From Actinostola sp. cb2023 (lineage: Eukaryota > Cnidaria > Anthozoa > Actiniaria > Actinostolidae), in contig JAUJYZ010000125.1 in the NCBI GenBank assembly GCA_033675265.1, positions 578,501 through 642,500 on the forward strand: 64,000 nt of DNA, read 5' to 3'. The position numbers and the translations under genes are program-made. The notes below the pieces were generated by a model, which was given only the letters and a program-made list of their open reading frames with translations, was not told where the DNA came from and made no database searches. Shown one piece after another: positions 32,551 through 42,316 of the stretch (position 1 is its first letter; each line of letters opens with the position of its first letter).

Positions 32551-35500
32551 ATGACCTCCGTAACGACTTTACCAGCCATAAAGGTTGGTGGCCAGGTGAC
32601 ACAGCAAGTAATTAAGCAAGTGCCGTCACCACCTTCTAAGATGGGTTCTCTAGGAAGTCCAAGCATGCGTAGTAGGGTTGTATATAAAAGTGATGTAAGC
32701 TCCAGAGGAGGACAAAGCTCTGATCTCAAAGCTGTAACCTATGAAAAAATAGAAACAGCCAGGTATAAAAACAATGTATTTTGAGTTGAGCATTATAGCT
32801 AGAGTGTACATGTACATTACAGTGAGATGCTAAAACTGACTGTGCCCACCTTTAATGTCTTCACATATGTCTGTTGTGACCTAAACAATAGAATGTCTCG
32901 CCATGTCGGAAACTGATTGGTGAATAGCGGTGACATAAGTACATACATGTACATGTATTAGTCTCCCAGTCGCAGCCATTTTTAGTGTCATCATTTAACT
33001 CTCCCTCCTCACAAATGCTGTTTGTGGGAGTGGTGACATTAGAAACAGCTGCAAGGGAGACTATACATTTGTACATTACATGTGGTCACGTACAGTTCTG
33101 AGCATGCATGAGAGTGACCACACTTGTACATGTGCACATAGAGTCATTTTCGTATGAGTGGGAAACCTACGGCACAGAGTTACAGTCACGGTACGGAATC
33201 GAACACATTGTATTCAACCAATCACAGCGCACAAAATCATCGCACAACCAATCAGAATGCTTGGATACTGCATGGTGATGGTGCGATACGGTCACGGTAC
33301 GGCACGAACCGTACCGTAACTACTTCCCACTCATACGAAAACGACAGAACCTGGGCATACAACCATCACATTATTATGGCCATTTGGACTGAACAAAGGC
33401 TCATTAATTGTGGTCAGATTTTGTTTGTCTAACTGTTGGTAGCCTGATTAACAGGGTTTCAGTGTACCATGGAGGTACATGTACAAGTAGTGTCATAGTT
33501 TTGTGCCCCTGTAATAGCGACTGAAATGTACATACTCCGGCTGATAATATACATTTAGGCAAAATTAATCTATGACCATGGCAACATATGGTCATTCAAG
33601 ATCCTGCAGGATCCATTGATAACTTATATAAATTATCTTGCCAAGATCTTGGTTATGATTCAAGATTCAAAAGTTTTAATTGCAATTCGGTACTTAGTGA
33701 TAATAAATGTTTTGATTTTGCAGATATCGTAATACTTATGAGCACAATCTATGCCTGGATATGCTAAAAGATGGTTATCACCAGTCATTCTCTGAGCTTT
33801 TTAATTTGATGAAACAGCAGAAGGACGATAGAGAAAAACTGGGACGTGATTCTGGAGTGTTTGATCAGCCTCTCTTGGAAGATGAACCTGACAAGTTAGA
33901 TCAATTAAAGCATCATTTAACAACTTCTGAAGCTGCAAGGAGAAGAGGTACAGCTAAGAAAAGTCAACTTTAATTCTTTAATAATTATATATTAATTCTC
34001 TTTAGATTGAGTCATGGATCTAAGATAGACACCTTTTTTTTCTCTGATCCAAAAGTAGCATATTTATGTTGCCATTGCTCATTCTCTTCTTGGAGTTTTC
34101 ATTGACAATAAGCTTCTGCTTTGTTTTCACTAAGGTAAAATGGACATAGTTTACCATAGTCTTCTGTCCCTTGCAAGATACTTTGAAGAATCACGTGATC
34201 TGTGGCTAGCAAACCATTTCTATGACTCTTGCTTGAAGACAAGCCTAAAGATCAGAGGAGATGGTCGCAAGAAAGAGTCAGAAGCTAATTGCAACATGGG
34301 TCTTGCTTTGGAAAAGAAAGGTAATGGATGGACTAAATACAGTGTATTGATAACCATGCAATATATAAAAAATGATATATCTCTAGTAAGGCTGCACAAC
34401 TCATCAGTTGGTAATGATACTGGTGGCAATAATGATAATTATGATGATGACTGTGATGATGATGACTGTGATGATGATGATGCATGTACTGAGATAATGA
34501 TAACTATGACGATAGTACTGTCAGTTGTGATAATACTGGCAATAATGATACTTATGATCATGATGATGATGACTATGATGATGACTGTACTGTGATGATG
34601 ATGATTCATGTACTGAGATAATAATGATGACTGACTATGATGATATAGTACTCTCTGTGGGATACTGGCAATAAATGATAATGATGATGACTGTGATGAT
34701 GATGATGACTGCGATGATGATGATGCATGATAATGGTGAACATTTTTTTAGATAAATGTACTCACTAGAACACAAAATTGTAAACAAAGTCATATACATG
34801 TACATATCAAAATTTTGAACTTCTAATATTTTCATCTATATTTTAATTTAATTGTAGTGTAAAGGAGACTTGCACATAGGGTTAACCTCAAAGTTTCTCC
34901 TTTTCAAATATTGTTTAGTATTAGTATTTGAATAAAGTATTATTAAATAATGTATTTTCAATATCTGTGTCCACAGGAGACCTTCTAAAAGCTGTTGAGT
35001 ATTTTGGATCTTTCTATAACCTCACAAAAGCCAGACTCTGGCAGAATGATGAGGGTGAAAATTTACATTCTATGTCTTGTGAAAACCTGAGACGAGTCCA
35101 CACGGCAATTGCAGATGGGGTAAATATCTCTGACCTTCCATTTACACTAGAAAATACAACATGTAGTAAAATTAATAATGTTTTTATCATGCAGCTAAAA
35201 GAAGAAGACATGATGGAGTCCATTAACTATCTGCTCAAAGCTTATGAAATGGCAAAAGAAAGTGAGTACCGGTATAAAAAGGGACTTCACTGGTTGAAAT
35301 TGCTTTGACCATTATTATTAGTGATCGAGTGCTACCTAAAATCCAATGTATTGTCCATTCTGCAAATGGAAAGCATGGTATAAATGGTATACAATAGAAC
35401 TCCTCTATCTCGAACACTCAAGGGACAAGATGAATAGTTTGAGCGAATTCAGGTCCAATTTTAATTAGGATACACATTTCCATTTGAGATACATGTGAAG

Positions 35501-38353
35501 AGAGTTTGAGTTAACATGGTTCTACTGCATTGATACATTTGTACCAGTAATAAATGTCTATTTTACTCTCCTCTGTGGGCATAGTAAAAGGTCACAGGTT
35601 ACGTCTCCCGGGGTTCAGGCCAAGCGTGCACATTCAAAGGTCAATCAATGTCATTTTTCATTATCCTATTCTTGTCTGGTTTTCGGGTTTTTTTCCAACT
35701 TCTATCACTGCCTTGCATTGGTCAGTGACTTGCGTTTATAGACTATAAAGCATTCTTCTCAAACTCATTAATTATTCATGAGGTAACCAGCCAATCCGGT
35801 GCATCAAATCCGGTCACATGATGGACCTGGAAACCCCGGAAAGTCCGCTCAAGAGTACTTTGAAATGCATTTCAAAGTCCAAGGACTTTGAAATGATTTC
35901 AAAGTCCAAGGACTTTGAAATGATGGATTTCAAAGTCCAAGGACTTTGAAATGATGCATTTCAAAATACTCTTTCTTGAGTTCTTATCCCTCATATAACA
36001 ATCATCGGGACCTACCAGAGTACCACTGTCCGAATGAGATTCAATCTGAAAGCAGGCTCTACTTCATGCTACTCAAGAGTCCAACACATGTGGGATATTA
36101 TTTATATACGATGTACTCGACTCTGCGCATGAGCAGAGAATATGCAGACTGGAATTCTTGCTTTTCCGGGCTAAAATCTTGCAACTCTTTATTGATTGCC
36201 TTTAGGCCATTGCATGTAATAATTAATGAGTATGAGAAGTCGTTCCAAAACCTCGAATTCGGACTAGACGGGGTTTCCAGTCCTCGGCGAACCCCGTCTA
36301 GTCCTCATTCTCGGCTTTGAAACATTACTTCTAAAACTCATTAATAATTCATGAGCAATTGGTCCAATCAGGGTTGTCCAATTGGTCACATGCATGGATC
36401 TTTATAGCCCGATAAAACACTGATTAATAAAACATCAGTATCTATATGAGTTATAAAGACACTGATGTTTTATTCATCAGTTCTATATCAGTGATAAAGA
36501 CTGATTGCCTGTAACATAGGTCATGCAAAGGTCTCATTTACTCGTATCATTGACCTTTGCATAGCACCAACAGCAAGTTACGACTATCCTTACGGCTTCC
36601 TACTTACGAATTACAAAACCTCTTTCCAATGTGGGATGAGTTGAGGTGTATCCTGCGCATGATCAGTGATGTCACAAGTACCTTTACAAGAAAATTTTGT
36701 AATTTGCTTGTATTATTTGCTTAGAATTCGTGTAATACTGTTATAAATCAAGGTAAATTGGGATGGAGTTTTAGAAGTCGTTCATAGAACTCGAGCCCAT
36801 GTTTTATCGGTCATAAAGATCCTCGCCTACAGTACGGCTCGGATCTTTATATGCCGATAAAACACAGTCTCTCGTTCTATAAACTTCACATATCTCTCTG
36901 ACAGCGCACATGCATGCCATCTAGGTTTACTTTAGTACTAGGTCTTTGCACCTGTTGAGCAACTGTATAAAAGCAAGTCAATATAAAATAAATACTCATA
37001 TCTGCAAGCCTTGCTGCACAGTAACAATATAGTTCAAATAAATAATAAATATCTTCTTTCCAGGTGGTAATGGTCAACAGGAGGGACTTGCTGGTTACAG
37101 ACTTGGTTTTGCTTATGAAGAAGTTGACGACCCTGAGACAGCAATCCTGGTATTAAAACAAAATTCATATTTTCTGAATTTCCTAATATGTATGTACAAA
37201 ATAATGTACATGCACTGTACATGTAGGTTTCACTATTGTGAAGATTGATACTACTACTTGCTTGACATTGCAGTGCACACAATATTATGACTAATACAAA
37301 TCTATGTATACCTGCTTGTTTTTGCTGCAGTATCATAATGGATATCTAGAAAAGTGTCAGCAGTTGTCAGACGATGTTGGAATGGGAAGGGCTTGTCAGG
37401 CACTAGCAAGGGCTTATGAAATGTAAGTTTTGTGTGGTGTATTCTACCTCCGAAGTGAGCAACCTTGATTTATTCAACCTCATTTTGTTTTAGGCAAGGT
37501 GATATAGAAAGTGCCATGAAGTACCTTGAAATGTTTGTAGAGTTGGCAGACCGAGCACAGCAGTTGCAAGAACAACAAAATGCTTGCAGCTCATTGGGTG
37601 GAATGTACAATTCATTGGTGAGTCACAAATACTAGCTAAGTTCTTAAATGTAACGTTTTCTTTGTATTTACTAAACAGGGCTCCTAGACTGAAAATCACA
37701 CTTATGTGACGTGGGTACGTTGCCTGTCAAAAGAATGCCTTTAGTTAATATTACACAATGTATTTATTATTAGTTGTATCAAAGTACTGGACTTACATGA
37801 CTGTATGTGAGCTAGATGATTCAAATTAATATCATGCTCTATCTCATCTGTTTAGGGAAAATATTCTGATGGTGTGAGAATGTTCAAAAGAGCATACGAA
37901 ATTGCTCAAGATCTTGGCAATCCAGTGGTCACTGAAGATGCTCGTATTCAGCTTGGAATCGCAAGTGGCCATCTTGTACTAAGTGGCTTTTGTACAACTA
38001 TGAATGATGTAAGCAAACTAAATCTACAGAAATTATTAGACTTCAAGAGTGCAAGACTCGATTTACTTTTTGGAGGAGAAGAGCAGGTCCAGCTGGACCA
38101 AGATGCAAGTACAAGAACTGAAGTTGTTGTAGATCCTGAAAGCCAAGGAAGTAGCACACAAGATTCTGGCATTGCAGAACATGGAGCAACTGAAGCAGAA
38201 GTTGAAGAAGAGTCTGAAGAAGAGTCTGGTAAACAAGCGGTCTCAGAGGAAGGTGAAACGGTAGCAAAGGAAACTACAGAAACAAACGAAATAACAGAAT
38301 TAAATGATTCTGGTGTCACCAGCGTGCAAGATGAAAAGAAAGAAAGTTCATAG
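32551..38353 (+). CDS. TTC29: Tetratricopeptide repeat protein 29 (axonemal)
   Basis: Family members act in cilia and flagella; human TTC29 is needed for sperm-tail structure. Coding exons: 32551-32762, 33724-33947, 34135-34320, 34977-35119, 35195-35261, 37064-37149, 37331-37422, 37494-37617, 37856-38353, giving 543 aa with all phases matching. The N-terminal 80 residues are low-complexity. Then comes a helical region (CLDMLKDGYHQSFSELF), followed by TPR-like helical pairs: SLLSLARYFEESRDLWLANH, NCNMGLALEKKGDLLKAVEY, EGLAGYRLGFAYEEVDDPET, ACQALARAYEMQGDIESAMK, ACSSLGGMYNSLGKYSDGVR. The protein is longer than the 475-aa human one because of an acidic Glu/Ser/Thr-rich tail of about 90 residues. 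The start is the first ATG of its exon. Introns 3 and 5 hold a GAT microsatellite and repeats. A polyadenylation signal lies at 38597-38602. Confidence 0.93.
33141..33345. mobile_element. MITE, GAGTCGTTTTCGTATGAGTG ends, copy 2
   Basis: GAGTCATTTTCGTATGAGTG at 33141 is matched by CACTCATACGAAAACGAC ending at 33345. Interior arms contain the ACGGTACGG / CCGTACCGT pair. It is in TTC29 intron 1 and is a sister of the SREBF copy at 26602-26792. Confidence 0.9.
34420..34735. repeat. GAT/GAC microsatellite in TTC29 intron 3
   Basis: Irregular (GAT)n with ACTGT(GAT)n blocks. The segment GTACTGAGATAATGATAACT and relatives recur about every 120 bp, so the simple repeat has itself been duplicated. Codon-like runs of Asp are an artefact. 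Confidence 0.85.
35860..35970. repeat. Tandem stem-loops, TTTCAAAGTCC/GGACTTTGAAA
   Basis: TTTCAAAGTCC-AA-GGACTTTGAAA occurs three times in a row with about 28-33 bp spacing and ATG or ATGG linkers, flanked by TTTCAAAxTACTCTT ends (AAGAGTACTTTGAAATG on the left, CATTTCAAAATACTCTT on the right). The whole is one palindrome built from smaller ones, in TTC29 intron 5. Confidence 0.9.
36255..36890. repeat. Inverted-repeat cluster in TTC29 intron 5
   Basis: The hairpin GGACTAGACGGGG...CCCCGTCTAGTCC lies at 36259-36303. GGATCTTTATAGCCCGATAA at 36398 recurs inverted near 36802 (TTATCGGTCATAAAGATCC) and directly near 36838. CTCATTAATAATTCATGAG-type words border the block. Probably one or more degraded foldback elements. 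Confidence 0.65.
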
Positions 38354-38596
38354 ATACTTTAGGCTGACATTGATACAAAAATTATCTCAGACTATAGACA
38401 CTTGTTTGTGTTCAATGGTAACAAACTTTAGAAACACTACATGTACATGTATAAAGTACATACTCTAATGTAAATAATATCTATGTAAAGTAACAGAACT
38501 GTTTTGACATTGCACAATGTAGTGAATCCCGAGGTACAAGTGTGGAAAAGAAGTTGTTTCTCAAAGAATTATTTTGACAGGATTAGTATTCTTAGA

Positions 38597-38602
38597 AATA
38601 AA
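38597..38602 (+). terminator. TTC29 polyadenylation signal
   Basis: AATAAA about 245 bases past the TTC29 stop. Overlapping AAATAAATAAATAAA hexamers at 38709-38723 could serve as a second site and would run into the opposing SQSTM1 3' end. Confidence 0.6.
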
Positions 38603-38741
38603 ATTTTATGAAGGTGCATTAATGGTGAGTTTATCTCCCTTGGCCATTTAAAATAACACACTACTCTTTGAATGAACTGTTTAAAAAATAGGAGTTGCAT
38701 TCATGATCAAATAAATAAATAAACAAGTTTGTTTTAATACA

Positions 38742-38747
38742 TTTATT
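38742..38747 (-). terminator. SQSTM1 polyadenylation signal
   Basis: TTTATT on the plus strand is AATAAA on the minus strand, about 355 bases beyond the SQSTM1 stop. The 3' ends of SQSTM1 and TTC29 converge within about 150 bp here. Confidence 0.5.
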
Positions 38748-38843
38748 AGGCTCTACCAATAACTCAAGGCTTATATAATGGTTAGGTACTACATTTAAAT
38801 AACATTTCAAAGTACAATAAAGCTATTGATTTGCAGCAAAAAA

Positions 38844-39157
38844 TTGATGTCACTTTTTTTTCCATTTTGACCACATTTCCATCAATCATCCTAACAAAAC
38901 AATATGGATATGAATTTGTAATGGCGGTATTTCACTGCTGAGCTGTTAGTTTTTGTCACTATATTGAATGGCATCAAGAACTTTGCCAGTATCATGCTGA
39001 TTGATGTCACTTTTTTTTTCATTTTGACCACATTTTCATCAATCATCCCAACAAAACAATATGGATATGAATTTGTAATGGCGGTATTTCACTGCTGAGC
39101 TGTTAGTTTTTGTCAGTATATTGAATGGCATCAAGAACTTTGCCGATATCATATTCT
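38844..39157. repeat. 157-bp tandem duplication of the SQSTM1 3' coding end
   Basis: TTGATGTCACTTTTTTTT at 39001 recurs at 38844, and the two 157-bp units are nearly identical. The unit at 39001-39157 contains the true stop codon (39105-39103) and about 17 final codons. The unit at 38844-39000 repeats them in the 3' UTR, still encoding GKVLDAIQYSDKN plus stop, with Thr to Ser as the visible residue change. Confidence 0.93.
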
Positions 39158-41741
39158 TTGGCAACAATGAGATGAGTTAGCCATCCATCATGATCATGAA
39201 AGCCCATAGCTTTCATCTGTGCAATGGCCACTTCTAGGGGGTCTTCTGGCTTGTCTTCTGGCTTGTCTTCTGCACTTGTGTCCATGGCAGCATCACTCTT
39301 TTCAGTGGCTTCTGTGTCTTTTTGCTTGTCTTTATCTATCATGACATAGTCTTCTGTTGGCGCAGTTCCATCAGTCTGCAATACATACAGTATAAATCAA
39401 ATTAGCATCATCATGTGATTTATAATGCAAACAGATGAAACATAAATAATAAATGAGGCTCTTTGAATTCCAAAAGAGAATTTGAATTTCTTGCAGAGAC
39501 CTCTTCAATTTAATTTTAATTGTAAAATGTACCTTTTCAGGGCTTGAGGAAGGTGGGGCATGACATTCTTGATCACAATTTTCTGCATCTTTAGCTTCTT
39601 GTGCTGATGTTGTTTCTGCAGTTTCTTCTGTCTTTGTTTCACTATGGTCACATTCACATTTTCCTGTACAGCAATCTAAACGATATGGGTCAAATGTTTT
39701 TGCAAGTTATTAAATAAATGTAGTAACCCAGACTATTATAATCATGAGATCAATAAGTATAGTTTCCTGATCCACATATCATCTTTGTCTACACACATGT
39801 AGATACAGGATGTATTATTAGAAGATAAGATTAGGTTTCACTGTGTATGTAGACTTATGGGACCCGTATATAATTTCTTCTGGCAATCTGTATGATCTCT
39901 CGCATAACTTGAAATACTGTAATAATATTAGCTAAACTGGTACTAAGATCATTAATGGCAATCCAGGACAATCCTGAAAAGCTATATTTTCACAAGATTA
40001 TAAATGTCAGCCAGCAATAATTCACTTACCTTGATCAGTGTCAGAGTATGTGTGAACTTCAATTCCCATGGGTCCAAGGAAAGATGCAATAGCTTCTCCC
40101 ATTGCATGCAGGAAAGGAGGCCCAACGGGGACTTCTTGAGCATCTGAGGTTTTCTCTGTATGTCGTTCGCACTTGGCATCAGCTGACTTGGCATCAGCTG
40201 ACTTGGCATCAGCTGACTTACCACAACGACCTCTAGGGCCTCCACATCGTCCTCTAGCAAACTGTGTCCCACCATTCTGTCTCCAGGAGAAGCCAGCGCG
40301 CCCGCGTCCCCATGGCTCAAATCCTGGTGGAAGATGTGGTCCAAATCCTGGTGGATGATGTGGTCCAACCCATGCTGGCCGTGGATGATGTGGTCCAACC
40401 CATGCTGGCCGTGGATGATGTGGTCCAAATCCTGTTGGATGATGTGGTGTAAATCCTGGTACATCATGTGGACCCACTGGATGTGATGGTTGTGGTGGTT
40501 GGCAGAATGCAGAAAACCATTGATTTGCTCTTGCTCTTGGGGTGCAGATCCTCATCATTTCATGCTGCTTGTGTAGCCCCTTTGCTTCACATTTCATGCA
40601 GAGGTCATAATCTGGGCAGACAACACACTTGAAACGGATTCCGACAATGTCTTGGTTACATCCATCGCATACCACTCCCACATGTACAGGCCCAGGTTCT
40701 GATGTTGAGCTATTATCTGGTGCTTCTGAAAATAAATTTGAAAATAAATTGATATGTGTACATGAAGATCGTACATTAACTCCAGAGGTCTATTCAAACA
40801 TGTATAATTATATACATGTAAGATATACAAATAAATTAATGAACATATAAAAGCTCACAAAAGTGTACCCAGAGTACACGAGAGTTGGCCGGGTTTTTTG
40901 CTGACTCACTTGCAAAGAAACCTTAGTAAGCAAATTTTTGACAATTTCACCTGGATGTTTTGTTTACAATCACTTACAAGTTACCACTAGTTTTTGTTAC
41001 AGTTTTAAAAAGACCTTTCTAAAGAAACGTACCTTGTTCTCCAGTGTCTTCTTGGATATCGAGGACCTTGATGTACACACGAAATACATCTCCTTGAATG
41101 CTGCCAAGAGCTGTGATCAGTTCTTCGTGACTAGAGAAGGTCACTAGCTCTCCATCCTCATCTGAGAATAATATAAAACAAATGCAAACTTAGTCTTTTT
41201 GTTCAACACGCTAGATCTAGTAGAAAGAAAGGGCTTTAGATTATATATATCATGTAGATGGTAAGATTTATAACTTATTTTAAGCCGCTTTTATAAACGT
41301 TGAAAAGTAGAAATGAAAAATTGCAGTCATCGTCGAGTCGCAGCTAAAGAAGATTGGCGACTGACGCAGTGACGGCAAGTTCAGTTCAGATAAATAATGG
41401 TAAAAATCACCAACATTTTAATAGCTTAATGTAGCTCATGTATTCAACAAAAACTGAATCGAGATGTTCGACTAAAAGACGGAAATTTTACCCTAGCTTT
41501 CATCGGAAATGTTATACATTCAAGCAGCTCGTTCGCCTGTGCTCCTCATCGACATCGCGTACGTAGTAAACTTACCTTTCCAAAATAAACGCAAAGGTTG
41601 ATTCCCGATGTTGGGGAAAACCGATCGTATCTTGATCACCAAGTAATCATAGTTGGCCGAAGCACCCTCATCGATCGAGAATCGTCGAATTTCTTGTTGC
41701 TCTGGGAGTATGAGCAAGTACGCTTTGACAGAGACAGACAT
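39103..41741 (-). CDS. SQSTM1: Sequestosome-1 (p62), selective autophagy receptor
   Basis: p62 binds ubiquitinated cargo, polymerises, and tethers cargo to Atg8/LC3 on the phagophore. Exons: 41741-41576, 41161-41033, 40725-40030, 39675-39533, 39375-39103, giving 468 aa (human 440) with all phases joining. The PB1 domain (1-90) has both the basic patch (VKAYLL) and the acidic OPCA motif (DEDGELVTF), so it should self-polymerise. A ZZ zinc finger at 115-158 carries CDGC, CVVC and CMKC. A His/Pro/Gly-rich segment with two HHPRPAWVGP repeats and three KSADA repeats follows. A UBA domain at about 424-465 has the MGF loop. A likely LIR, EDYVMI (386-391), uses Tyr where human p62 has Trp. I cannot find the KEAP1-binding motif. 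The start is the ATG at 41741, just before SVSVKAYLL. The gene is head-to-head with ATP7. Confidence 0.95.
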
Positions 41742-42271
41742 AATTTTCTTCAATCTTGTACTTCGTAGCTTGTCTTGTACTCGTAGTTGAGAATGATCGC
41801 TCGATCTTCAAATCCCGCTTTTATAGGCTTACCAAAAGCTACCAGAATGGTCTGGATTCTTCCTCAGAATCAGCAACGTCACTCCGACTAAGCAGTATGC
41901 ACGAAAACGAAAACAAGATCCACGAATATTGTTTGTTTTGAATAAGAAAATCAATGCGCAGACTCGACAGACTATATTTAGACGAGAAATGATGTCATAT
42001 ATATTTAGGTGCCGAATTAGTCAGCACATTTTTGTACTCCATATTTGGTGAAGTGCTCAGATAGAAAACGATATGTTGTACCAATAGTGCTCAAACAGAG
42101 CAAGTATTCGCGTCCCAAGGAGTAAGCAGTGCATTTTGGTGAAATTCATTCAATTTCTTTCACTTTTATCGATCGATCCTGACTTCTGTATCCTTAATAT
42201 TACAAAGATAGCATTATATAACTGCACGTAGATATTGATTTGGTGTTAAACGCCGAGGTTCCTAATCCAAC
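41742..42271. promoter_or_regulatory. Bidirectional SQSTM1 / ATP7 promoter
   Basis: 530 bp separate the two divergent start codons. GCAACGTCAC at 41873-41882 is an exact match, in reverse, to the antioxidant response core RTGACNNNGC, and TCAGCA/GTCAGCA half-sites of the MARE type lie beside it (about 41870) and near 42021. Vertebrate SQSTM1 is a known NRF2 target. No clear metal-response element (TGCRCNC) is seen. Confidence 0.5.
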
Positions 42272-42316
42272 ATGGTGTCAAACGCAACGATGGAATTTGT
42301 GCTCCGACATACCGTG
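42272..42316 (+). CDS. Tentative first coding exon of ATP7 (15 codons)
   Basis: Exon 2 opens at 47385 without its own ATG before the first HMA domain; its frame begins with Val codons after TTTTGTAG. Upstream, an ATG at 42272 begins a short frame ([15 protein letters not shown]) that ends at a GTGAGT donor in phase 0, which fits exon 2 exactly and lies at the divergent promoter with SQSTM1. No other candidate was found as good, but an intervening exon or another start is possible. Confidence 0.55.

Noticed and set aside
34430..34595. Asp/Thr/Met-rich extension of TTC29 exon 3
   Set aside because: It is the GAT microsatellite read past the GTAATG donor at 34321; exon 4 joins in phase 1 and continues the TPR.
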